Positions 21,129 through 31,619 of a stretch of DNA of 64,000 nucleotides are shown here, piece by piece. Position 1 is the first letter of the stretch; each line of letters opens with the position of its first letter. Source of the DNA: Asparagopsis taxiformis (taxonomy: Eukaryota > Rhodophyta > Florideophyceae > Bonnemaisoniales > Bonnemaisoniaceae); assembly GCA_030407315.1 (NCBI GenBank), contig JALQPE010001716.1, positions 124,001 through 188,000 on the forward strand, read 5' to 3'. The notes beneath the pieces are model-generated. The model saw nothing but the letters and a program-made list of their open reading frames with translations, had not been told where the DNA came from and searched no databases. The position numbers and the translations under genes are program-made.

Positions 21129-22172
21129 ACTGGAAACCAGTATCTACATGCTTTGTGAGAATATAATGCCTCTTCCTCGAGAAAAGGCCTCCTTCGGAAT
21201 ACTAGATTTCATTCAACCATATCCATCCATCTCTCATCGCTTCAGCATGAAATCATCACCATTCCATCCATCGCAACGTTCGTCTCTATCCAAACACTAC
21301 TCTCCACACATCTCCCCGATCTTTCAGTCCGACCGTACCCGGCGGCGGCCGAGAGAAACGTACTGGCCATTGTTAAAAGTATCTACGAAGGCAATGAGCG
21401 CATATATTAAATCATTCTCTATGTGAACACAGACCCTAATTGCCTCTCGTTTGTGGCAGAAATGAAACAAACACAAAGACTGCAACTCGTCCATGCGAGA
21501 AGCAAAAGCTACAGATTTTTAGCAAGTATCGATAGCTACAAAGAACCACTGCAACGTTTATTCTAGACTTGTATACATTTTCAGTAGCACTTACATTACC
21601 ATACACGAATAGTATTGCATTAAAGATTTTTATGAGAATGACAGGGGTCAGCGGCCGGGTTCCCTCCAGCTCAGCTTGGCTCAGCTCCGGATGCAGATGT
21701 GGTGAAGGGAAGAGAGAAAAGTCAGATATTCTACCATGATCTGATTTGATTTGCAATCCGAGAACTTCTTGACTCCCAAAAGGTGTAAACAGTATCCCTG
21801 CATATTGGCATCGACCAAAAGAACTGCAGCACTAACTCAATTTTCATTGCAGAGATCAGCACAACGTATTCGTCTTGAGTGCCACAAGTTGCAATTAGAT
21901 GGCGCTGACTCGAAGCTAGGAGAGTTGGTAGTTGTGACGAGTCGGCGTCTTCGGTTTGATCGCTCGTGTAAATATCCAAGCAAAATGGCAGGCAAGGAGA
22001 TACAAAGCCACGCAACAATCAAGCTTACCACATTCCCCAGCCAGAATCACCATAGAAATCCTTGCAGTCTGCATCACACAGATCATCTTACGCAGTGCGT
22101 GCTGCCCAGGTCGTTATTCGGCCCTATCCAGAAACACTTTCAGGCCTAGTGCAACCAGTAGATCTGAAATGG

Positions 22173-24342
22173 AAATGGACGTCCGGTGAATGACCAGCGC
22201 AATTGCATTGCTGGCGAGCCCAGAAATTCTAAAATTTCAGTCAGAAAAAAAATGCAAAAATACATCGATTTGGGCGGTCGAAAGTGCCGTACGGCACACC
22301 CCCATCTCAAAAACATGTTCACATGTGCATGTTTTTGAGAATAGCCCAAAAAATAAAGCAATTCAGGACGTCCGCCGGACATAGGCTTGATTCTAATTTG
22401 GCCACAACGGCCCCAGAAGCTACCAAGCGCCCCGAGCGGCCCCTCCCCGCTCACTTACCCACTCACGCCCATCTTGCAGAAACGTTCCTGCTGGCCTCAT
22501 CCATGCCTTCACATCCACATCATAATCCTCTGCTGAGCTGTTCACCTTGGACGCTCACTGGAAGTACTCGTCTTCGACGTCCGCCAATGCAGGACAACAC
22601 CATGAATACTAAACCCACCGTGGATCTCAGTCATCAACGGTGGGCGTCCTATAAATGACTGCTATAGAACCATTGCCCCAAGCCCTCCAGTTTGGACGCT
22701 CAGCCAACAGCGATTGCTGCTCTACCTCCTTGGTCGTTCTCCGATGCATGTAAATGCGCCAAAGTACGACCGATGGGGCAGTCCAAACTTTTTGAACCAG
22801 TGCACGCCTAGGGATACCACAAGGTTCGTCATACACACACAAACACACAAACACACAAACAACCACGCACTGCAGCACCCAACTTTCGCATGCGTCAGTG
22901 ATGTGCTGCTGCAGTGTGTATGCGCTGTGCGGTAGCAAGATTTCCATGCTTGCAGCCATTCACATCCAGACATCCAGCCGCCGACCAGGGAAGCCGTTTG
23001 CAGCCGATTCCCCCTTGTCTGCATGGCATCTCGGTGCTGTCAACACTTGCTTAGTTGCTGCGATGCGAGCAAATATGCAGCACTAGCCTAACTTGAAATG
23101 GACGTCCAGTGGAAGTCCGGCTCGGTTACATTGCTGGTCAGCCCTGAAATTCTAAAATGTTGGGCTGAGAAATAGCTGCAAAACTGTATCCATGTGCAAT
23201 ACTCACCCACCTGAAATGGACGTCCGGTGAATGTCCAGCTCAATTGCATTGCTGGCGAGCCCAGAAATTCTAAAATTTCAGTCAGAAAAAAATTGCAAAA
23301 TTATATCGATTTGGGCGGTCGAAAGTGCCGTACGGCACACCCCCATCTCAAAAACATGTTCACATGTGCATGTTTTTGAGAATAGCCCAAATTTCAATTC
23401 AAATCAAGGTGTCTAATTTGGCCACAACGGCCCCAGGAACCGGCTGCTGCCCCGGCCGGGGCCGTCACTGGCTTCTGTAAGCACCAACTGTAAGCAAAGC
23501 CACATCTCACGAAGGGTCGATTCCAGGCTTCAAGCCCAGTTATGCTAGGGAGACATCTTTTTCCCTGTTTCATCATGGTCCCACCTTACATCCTCACGAC
23601 AAACAACACTCACACATCACGTTACTCATATTCCGTGCACTTTGTATGAGTAGTGAGCCCGCCTGCTTAGTTGCTGCAATGCATGGATGTGGGCAGCACA
23701 CGACCAACCTGAAATGGACGTCCTGTGGATGTCCAGCTCGATTGCACTGCTGGCCAGCCCAGAAATTCTAAAATTTCGGGCAGAAAAAAATTGTGAAAAA
23801 TCATCGATTTGGGCGGGTCGATTGTGCCGTACGGCAGACCCCCATCTCAAAAACATGTTCACATGTGCATGTTTTTGAGAATAGCCCAAATTTCAATTCA
23901 AATCAAGGTGTCTAATTTGGCCACAACGGCCCCAGGAACCGGCTGCTGCCCCGACCGGGGTCATCACTGGCTTCTGTAAGCACTAACTGTAAGCCAAAAT
24001 CGCGTCTTACGAAGGGTCGATTTCAGGCTCAACACGTCAGGGACAGGTCTTGGTCCTTGTTTCATCATGGTCCCGCCCTACTCTCTCACGATCAACCTGA
24101 AATGGACGTCCGGTGGATGTCCAGCTCGATTGCATTGCTGGCCAGCCCAGAAATTCTAAAATTTCCGAAAAATCAATTTGGTGGCTCAGCATCTCCTGTG
24201 CAGAAAACTCTCGCACTCATTTCTGATATACGTTTTGACGTGTTTTTTACTTTTAAGCATCAGGAAAGGCGTTACGGAAAATTGGGACTACGCCACTTGT
24301 GAGCCGCGTCGTCTGAGATAGCGAGTAGAGTTTGTTGTATAG
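22173..24342. repeat. X1 large inverted repeat, right arm
   Basis: Inverse complement of 17391-19552. Full modules lie at about 22175-22349, 23213-23388 and 23713-23888, with partial ones near 23095-23165 and 24098-24182. The inner edge reads GGACGTCCGGTGAATGACC and the outer edge TTTGTTGTATAG. The two arms around a 2.6-kb core make X1 a nested palindrome of about 7 kb. Confidence 0.8.
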
Positions 24343-24819
24343 TATTTATATTGTACTCCAAATGTGCGTTCGAGACCTCGTTTGTAATGTTCTCGTGGTT
24401 TTGTGGGTATCAGTTTTGTGCTCACTTCTGGCAGCCCAATGGTGGAATGTGCCTGAGCGATCAATCATCACCGCTAGGTCACACATTTTGCTGGCAACGT
24501 GCGCTTGGAAGGATGAATGACCGCCGTGGGAGATGGATTTTCAATTAATTCATTTGAAATAATAAAATTATATTAATTGCGAACTTCATGGAATAAGTTT
24601 GTGCTTTACAGTGGATATTACAGGGATCATTTAAGGGAAGCAAATGGATTGTGATATATATGATTATACCATTCCGATGTTCTCGATCCGGATCTCATCA
24701 TTCGGGAGTTCAGAGACCATGGCTTGGGCCATTATTAATCTCAATACCGGCGATGATATGGAGTATGCACAGCAGGACTTAAGCTGACGTTGAAAGCTGT
24801 CCAGTCGACGCCGCAGGTT
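24343..24819. other. Spacer before the block array in X1
   Basis: Contains an AT-rich run (AATTAATTCATTTGAAATAA near 24545) and otherwise nothing recognised. The matching stretch in X2 is 33843-34336, inverted. Confidence 0.4.
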
Positions 24820-26440
24820 AACCTGTGGAATTCCACTTCTCCGCCGTCACTGGCTGAGGTTCTTTGGTCGTGTTTCCTTTGTTTGGTGTAGAGGATAGAA
24901 CGACGGTGAGTATGCCAGTTTGGAGAGTATGCAGCGAGGGAAGCGTGTGTTTTGAGTCGTACTGTTGTCGTTGATGCGATATTGATTCATTAGAAGCTTC
25001 GTGAGTCATGGTTTGCATGTTGTGAACCATGGGAGGCAGGTAAGTAAGTGAGTCTCGCGGGTGTGCAATAAGGGATGCATGGGTTTTTAGTCTGACTGTT
25101 CTGGTTCATTTTGATGTTGTATAGGTGGTGCAGGAATAGTGATGAAGTAAGGTAAGTTTCATTGAGCTGAAAGACGGGTTTCGCGATGAAATGGAATGCT
25201 GACTACATTTTTTCGTTGCACGATTTGTGAATTATTGGTTGTATTGTTTGTATGATGCAACGAGATGAAGAGGTTAAGTGCGTCCTGAGGGTATGAAGCG
25301 AGGGAAGTGTTTGTTTTAAATTTGACTGTCGTCTTTTATGCAATATTTATTTATTGGGAGCTTAGTGAGTCATGGTGCATATTTGCTGAAGGGTGGAAGG
25401 GAGGTAGGTGAGCATTTGAGGGGTGCAGTGAGTGGAATGTGGGTTTTGAGTCTGACTGCTGTGGTTGATGTTGATTTTGTGTAGGTGATTCTGGAATGGT
25501 GATGACGGAAGGTAAGTTACATTGAGCGCCTAGTTAAGTTGCGCGAAGATATGGAATGCTGACTACATTTTTTTGTACAATTTTTGACTTATGGTTTCTA
25601 TTGTGTGCAGGATACAACGAGGGTAAGTGAGTTCTGAGGGTATGCAGCGAGGGAAGCATGGGTTTTCAGTCCGACTGTTGTTGTTGATTTCGATTTTTTG
25701 TAGGTGATGCAGGAATGGTGATGACGGAAGGTAAGTTGCATTTAGCGCGCAGTCCGGTGGTGCGAAGATGCGGAATGTTGACTTCATTTGTTGGTTGTGA
25801 GATTTTCGACTTTTGGTATGTATTGTGTGTAGAATGAAACGAGAGTAAGTGAGTTCTGAGGGTATGCATCGAGAGAAGTGTTTGTTTCGAATCTGACTAT
25901 TGCAGTTAATGCGATATTTATTCATTGGAAGCTTATCCAGTCATGGTGCGTATTGTGTCGAGCGAAGGAAAGTGCGGAAGTTTTGAGAGTATGCTGAGAG
26001 GGACATGTGGGTTTTGAGTCCGACTGTTGTGGTTGATTTCGATTTTATGCAGGTGATGCTGGAATGGTGATGACAGAAGGTAAGTTTCATTGAGCGCCAA
26101 GACTTGTTTTGCGAAGATATGGACTGCTGACTTTGATTATTCATTGCAAGGTTTTTGGATCATGGTTTGTATTGTGTGTAGGATGGATGAGAGGTAAGTA
26201 AGGGATTTTCTAAGATATCTGGCGTGGTAAGCGTTGCTTTTGAATCTGACTGTTGGGGTTGATGTTGTGTATGTGATGCAGGAGTGGTGAAGCAGGAATG
26301 GCAGGACTCAGGGAGAGTGAAGAAGGGATCTAGGAAGATGGGGAATGAAGCTGTGAGGTGTTTCTGGTATGTGTATATTTTCAGGCATACGATAGAAGTA
26401 AGAGTGGGTTTCAAGTCGTGTAAGATTTTGCTGACCATGT
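24820..26440 (+). other. Array of 27-nt and 12-nt blocks bounded by splice signals (X1)
   Basis: Two block types recur. Each is preceded by TTGTAG, TATAG or TGCAG and followed by GTAAGT or GTGAGT. Type A is always 27 nt (25125-25151, 25485-25511, 25704-25730, 26053-26079) and begins GTGATGCAGG or close. Type B is 12 nt (24894-24905, 25611-25622, 25833-25844, 26182-26193), for example GATACAACGAGG. Spacers of about 80-230 bp contain CTGAC-like branch motifs before each acceptor. Joined A-B-A, one frame reads GYNEGDAGMVMTE as a 13-residue repeat, though some blocks carry stops. A longer final open stretch lies at 26284-26466. This could be a micro-exon gene or a decayed one. Confidence 0.5.
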
Positions 26441-26639
26441 TCGTGTTTCATGTCTTGATGATTTAATGGGCTGGGGTGGTGTCGAGGAAAGCGGGGATGG
26501 TATTGGGAAGGAGCAGATTTTTTGTAATCTAGGTCGTGAGGGTTCTTGAAGTATGTGCGGATGGTGGTGCATGGCGTTCGGATGGTAGGGAGAACGCGAT
26601 AGTGAGGGAGATGGGTGATCGACGGTATGCTGACAGGTA

Positions 26640-26790
26640 TTTTGTATTCTGGCTGGATACGTATTCCATATTCTAGCTGGATACATATTCCGTATCCTGG
26701 CTTGATACGTATTTCCTATTCTAACCGGGTATTTATTTCCTATTCTGACCAGATATGTATTTCCTATTCTAGAGAGACGTATTGTATACG
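26640..26790. repeat. 23-bp tandem repeat in X1
   Basis: About six imperfect units related to TATTCTGGCTGGATACGTAT, with period near 23 bp. Inverse counterpart at 31262-31430 in X2. Confidence 0.75.
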
Positions 26791-26897
26791 AGCAGTTTCG
26801 TAAATGAGAGAATAAAATACGGTCCGATATGGGCCCTTAATTTACCATCCGCTGTAATTTCTTCCCTCCGGGTTTTTGCTGATATATTGTATACTGG

Positions 26898-27155
26898 ATG
26901 TCGGGTCCTAGTATCCGGCCAAACGTACTAGAAAAACTGGATGTCGGGTCCTAGTACTCCGCCAAACGTACTAGAGAAAGTGGATGTCGGGTCCTAGTAT
27001 TCCGCCGAACGTACTAGAGAAAGTGGATGTCGGGTCCTAGGATCCCGCTGAATGTACTAGAGAAATTGGATGTCGGGTCCTAGTATTCCGCCGAACGTAC
27101 TAGAGAAAGTGGATGTCGGGTCCTAGTATTCCGCCGAACGTACTAGAGAAAGTGG
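26898..27155. repeat. 43-bp minisatellite near the X1 right end
   Basis: Six units of 43 bp, each with ATGTCGGGTCCTAGTAT, then CCGCCGAACGTACTAGAG. Between the array and the terminal repeat is a shorter GGACGTCC-bearing stretch with an A/T-rich hairpin (AAAAAATTTTTATTTTTTTT near 27170). Confidence 0.85.
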
Positions 27156-27238
27156 ACGTCCGCATCCAAAAAATTTTTATTTTTTTTCGGACGCGGACGT
27201 TCATTTGTTCTAGTAAATCTCGGGGCCGACTAGGACCC

Positions 27239-27285
27239 GTACTAGAGAGACTGGACGTCCGCGTCCACTTCCGAAAACACAGACG
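27239..27285. repeat. X1 right terminal inverted repeat
   Basis: Complement of 15948-15994 with a few mismatches over 47 bp. It is followed by the TT duplication and R1 pol. Confidence 0.85.
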
Positions 27286-28575
27286 TTGGTCCTCAGTAGG
27301 AGGTTCTATCCCGAATTTAGGGAGGCTGTCTTTGGTCAGCATTTCGTTCAAGGGGTTCGCAATTGCGGCATACCCTTTGATGAATCGTCGAAAGACGCCA
27401 CAGCTTCCGAGGAAGGATCGCATTTGCGTAGGCGTTTGCGGAAAGATCGCGTCAGCGATAGCCGAAGTGGCGTTCTTTGCAACAGCTAGCTTTCCTGGCA
27501 TCACGACATGTCCCAGGTAGTCAACCTTCTTTTCGAAGAAATGACACTTTGTCAACTTCAGGGTGACACCTGCTTCCCGTAGGAGGGAGAGTACTTGGTC
27601 CACATGGTGGAGATGTTCGGCCTCGTCCCGAGAGAATACGATCACATCGTCTAAGTAAATCAGACAGGTCTGCCAGCGAACGCTGCTAAGAATAATGTCG
27701 ATGGCACGCTGAAACGTTGCCGGTGCATTCTTCAAGCCAAAGGGCAAACGCTTAAAGCGATATGTCCCCAAATGGGAGGTGAATGCCGTTTTGTCACGGT
27801 CGTCCTGTGCAACAGGGATCTGCCAGTAACCAGAGTTACAATCCAATGTGGTGAATACTTGAGCATCTCCGAGGGAGTCAATACAATCATCCATTCGTGG
27901 AAGGGGGTACACATCATTGACAGTGATATCGTTCAGACCCCTATAGTCGACGCAAAAGCGTAATTTACCATCCTTCTTCGGAACCAGTACCACTGGGCTA
28001 GCCCATTCGGAGGTCGACGGTTCGATCACTCCCTTTTCCAGCATGCTGGTTATTTCCTTACGGGCAATCTCTCGACGAGCGGGTCCCATCCGGTAGGGTT
28101 GTTGCCGTCGAGGCTTACTTCCTTCGATAATATCGATTCGGTGTTCCGTAGCGCGGATGTCCCCGAGGGATCCATCCCACATAGACTCGTGTCGAGATAG
28201 CATGCTAAGGATGCGTTCCCTCAACGGGATTTGACCAAGGTGGTCTAGAGAGACTTCTTGCTTCCAACTTGATGTGGTGTGGCCTCGGCCTCTTTGCTCC
28301 TGATGGAGAGTAGTCACCATAGTGGAGGCCTCTTGGGAGGAAGGGGTAGAACGGCTGAGAACCATGGGGCGCATTGGCCGTTCGGGTGCCCGAAGGGCAT
28401 AGCCTATAACTGTCCCCTTCGGGAGGTACTTGTCGGATGTACCGAAGTTAGTTAATATAGTCAGGAATTCCTGTCGCGGGAGGACTTCCGCAACCCCATT
28501 CGGATAGAGACACGATGTCGGTGAAGGATCCGATCTCTCGGTGAGAGTATACTCAAGCCGCCACCGCACAGACAA
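27286..28575 (-). pseudogene. pol: R1 reverse transcriptase fragment
   Basis: A Ty3-type RT with the expected run of motifs: GVIEPSTSEWASPVVLVPKK, FCVDYRGLND, TTLDCNSGYWQI, LPFGLKNAPATFQRAID and the catalytic YLDDVIVF near residue 306. The frame is cut by X1 after the stretch ending PPTEDQR; coding continues at 15945. Its start overlaps the protease frame by 22 nt in another frame. In the related R2 element these parts are continuous, so the overlap is a frame-shift mutation rather than a designed junction. Known role: copies the element's RNA into DNA inside virus-like particles. Confidence 0.92.
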
Positions 28576-29089
28576 CAGTAGTTGTCACTTGGCTCCGCGG
28601 AGGAATATTCACACTTTGTGACAATCGAATGCCATGAGGCTGGCGGTCTAAGTTAATCCCATTAGAGGGTCGCGCGGCATCCACGTAGCACGAAAGGGTG
28701 GGGGATGTTTTACGCGTAGGCGACATCACTAGGATAGCTATCGACCCGCCGTCGTGAATATCAATTCGTTGGGCCCGGTACCTAATTGCGTCTACGTGGG
28801 TATTCATTGCCCCAGTTCCCAAGATGAGGGGTACGGCCAACTTAGGCGCGACGAAGAATTCTTCCTCAAAGGACTTGTGGCCTAACTGTAATGACAGTAT
28901 TATCTTGCCTTTTATCCGAAGAGGATTGCCGTTAGCATCGGCCAGTTGCGGAACTTTCCCCGTAGGGACTTGGAATTGTTCCCAATTGTGGGGTAAGCTC
29001 CTTTCGTGGATGACCGATGGTCCGGACCCGGTGTCCATTACCATACGCATAGGCGTGAGAACTGACGGATCGAGTCCGATGGAACCCAT
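28553..29089 (-). pseudogene. pol: R1 aspartic protease
   Basis: A 178-codon frame with the retropepsin-type active site MVMDTGSGPSVI near residue 20 and a later ILGTGAMNTHVDAIRYRAQ stretch, matching the equivalent region of R2. It cleaves the Gag-Pol precursor in intact elements. The frame ends where it should run on into the RT linker, so it is separated from RT by a frame shift near 28560. Confidence 0.85.
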
Positions 29090-29303
29090 TACTACGTAAT
29101 GGGCGGCCTTAAGCAGGCATGAGGCTTTCGGCTTGGTGTTCGAGTCCCTGTGGGGGAACCCGAAGGGGTTGGTGTCTGGGAAAGACTTTGGTCCCTAGAG
29201 GGAGTTGCAGCCTTTTCCTGCGGAGGTGGTTGTGGTGAGATGTCCACCGAGTAGCGTAATCGCTCCACCTCCTGACGGGAGTGCGACACCTCACTCCCCG
29301 TCA

Positions 29304-30625
29304 TTAGTTTTCCGACGACGTTTCGGAGTCGTCGGTGGTGTCTAGGGCGTCGGCAACGTCTTGAGCCGTTACGGAAGATCCGTTACGTTCTAAAACGTCT
29401 CGCCTCAGAGGGCCCAATTTGGGATGATTTTCGTCATCGGCGAACGCAACCATGCGTGTAGAAGGATTTGGCCGTTGTAGAACGGTTTTAGGGTAATCCC
29501 TTTTTCGGTTGAACCGATTGGACTGGCGCTGTTGGCGGCGCATAACCTGTTCCGGTTCTTGCTGGTAAGCGTAATTCGCAAAGGCGAAGTAAGTTCCCAC
29601 TGAGGGTGGTAGATAAGGGCAAATGTACAACACGTGCCCTGGTTGGCGACAGCCAGAGCATCTCTAAGTAACAGCCCCTTCGGGGATCATACTCTCAGCG
29701 AGTTTAAGATGTTCTCCCGTTAGGGTAGGGGCCTGCATTGGCGCGCCCATTGGGTTCCCGGTAGGGGAAGGTAAGGTCGGCGGCGGGGTCCGCGGTATCA
29801 CAGCCGGTTCTCCGGGTACGGTAGCGAGCAACGCTTTGCGTTTACGGTCCGCGATTTCCCGAGTAGGGTAAGCCTTAGGTTTCGCGGGTAGCGATGCTCG
29901 TAAAGAGTCCCCGAGTCCTTTAGCAAGGTTACGGACGGCCAGAAAATCTTCTCCACCACTGAGGCCTATAGTCACCTTGACGGTGTGTTTAACCTCTGGG
30001 CGTAGGCCCTTGAGGTAATAGTTGACCAAGTCTCTTTCCGAGAAGACGTTCGCACACAGGAGAGCAGCGTCCTGCAGTCTGTCTGCGTATGCAGCTTCAT
30101 CTTCATCCGGCCCTTGCCGTATACGCGTTACCGCGTCATAAGCGTCCGCTAGGACATTGTCCGTTGCGTAGCGAGCCAGAAGGGCGTTAACGGCTTGCGC
30201 CAAGTGATCTGCTGATGCAGATGGTTGAGAAGCTTGCGCTTTCGCGCCTCGGCGGCGATAAACCTTTGAGGTTCTCCTTCCAGGAAATACTTGAGTAACT
30301 TGGTAGCTTCTCCCTCCGAGACTCCGCATGAATCACATGCATCTTGAATTCCGCGAGGAACCGGAGGATATCGATGGGTTCCGTACCATCGAACAGGGTG
30401 AATGACGCGTGAAATTACGGATCTTCTCCGTTAGCTTATACAAGCTTCTTGATTTACCCATTGGGGTATCGTTGTTAGGGACTTGTTCTTGAGTCGGTAG
30501 TACCGATAGGAGACCACTAGGTCGAATGCGGGTTCGCGGGCCTTCAAAGGCACTAAGTCTTCCTCAAGAGGTCCTTCTTCATCGTCCCACGAGGGGTTTT
30601 CCGGTGCAGATCCGGTGGCACGAGT
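29304..30625 (-). pseudogene. gag: R1 gag, C-terminal part
   Basis: Continues the gag frame after X2. It contains the capsid-like stretch YATDNVLADAYDAVTRIRQG and a CCHC knuckle CSGCRQPGHVLYIC that binds element RNA. A TAG at 29664-29666 sits two codons before the knuckle, and the same frame is open again to 29304. Between about 30240 and 30330 the capsid region shifts frame twice (YFLEGEPQRF lies in a different frame from the following stretch), judged against R2 gag. Dead gene. Confidence 0.82.
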
Positions 30626-30756
30626 GTCGTCTGTGTTTCGGAAGTGGACGCGGACGTCCAGTCTCTCTAGTACGGGTCCTAGTCGGCCCGAGATTTACTA
30701 GAACAAATGAACGTCCGCGTCCAAAAAAAATAAAAATTTTTTGGATGCGGACGTCC

Positions 30757-31143
30757 ACTTTCTCTAGTACATATGGCGGAATACTAGGACCCGACATCCA
30801 CTTCTCTAGTACATATGGCGGAAATACTAGGACCCGACATCCACTTTCTCTAGTACGTTTGGCGGAATACTAGGACCCGACATCCACTTTCTCTAGTACA
30901 TATGGCGGAATACTAGGGCCCGGCATCCACTTTCTCTAGTACGTTTGGCGGAATACTAGGACCCGACATCCACTTTCCCTAGTACATATGGCGGAATACT
31001 AGGACCCGACATCCACTTTCTCTAGTACGTTTGGCGGAATACTAGGACCCGACATCCACTTTCCCTAGTACATATGGCGGAATACTAGGACCCGACATCC
31101 ACTTTCTCTAGTACGTTTGGCGGAATACTAGGACCCGACATCC
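30757..31143. repeat. 43-bp minisatellite near the X2 left end
   Basis: Nine units of 43 bp. Most of the array alternates CTAGTACATATGG and CTAGTACGTTTGG, so it has an 86-bp higher-order period not seen in X1. Confidence 0.85.
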
Positions 31144-31261
31144 AGTATACAATATATCAGCGAAAACCGGGAGGGAAGAAATTACAGCGGATGGTAAATT
31201 CAGGTCCCATATCGGACCGTATTTTATTCTCTCATTTAGGAAACTGCTCGTATACAACACG

Positions 31262-31430
31262 TCTCTCTAGAATAGGGAATACATATCTGGTCAGAATAGG
31301 AAATAAATACCCGGTTAGAATAGGAAATACGTATCCAGCCAGAATAGGAAATACGTATCCAGCCAGAATACGAAATACGTATCCAGCCAGAATACGAAAT
31401 ACGTATCCAGCCAGAATACAAAATACCTGT
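31262..31430. repeat. 23-bp tandem repeat in X2
   Basis: About seven units related to GAATAGGAAATACGTATCCA, the inverse of the X1 array at 26640-26790 with more uniform units. Confidence 0.75.
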
Positions 31431-31619
31431 CAGCATATCGTCGATCACCCATCTCCCTCACTATCACGTTCTCCCTACCATCCGAACGCCATGCACCACC
31501 ATCCGCACATACTGCAAGAACCCTCACGACCTAGATTACAAAAAATCCGCTCCTTCCCAATTCCATCCCGCTTTCCTCGACACCACCCCAGCCCATTACA
31601 TCATCAAGACATCAAACAC

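Larger units (their letters stand above)
19553..22172. other. X1 core between the inverted-repeat arms
   Basis: About 2.6 kb matching 36111-38883 of X2 in inverse orientation. This is the likeliest place for element genes. Four short frames are shared by both copies and listed separately. The remainder (21130-22172) has only weak frames. No transposase motif such as a DDE core was found. Confidence 0.5.
15948..27285. mobile_element. Element X, copy 1 (X1), inserted in R1 pol
   Basis: The 11,338-bp insert has 47-bp terminal inverted repeats (15948-15994 and 27239-27285) beginning CGTCTGTGTTYTCGGAARTG and ending CTCTAGTAC. It is flanked by a TT duplication (15946-15947, 27286-27287). Joining the flanks with one TT restores the RT to RNase H frame. 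Contents in order: subterminal GGACGTCC repeats, a pyrimidine-rich strand with a CxxC frame on the other strand, a large inverted repeat around a 2.6-kb core, the spaced-block array, a 23-bp repeat and a 43-bp minisatellite. No transposase was recognised. The 2-bp duplication is compatible with a CACTA-related group, but the terminus does not read CACTA. Confidence 0.8.
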
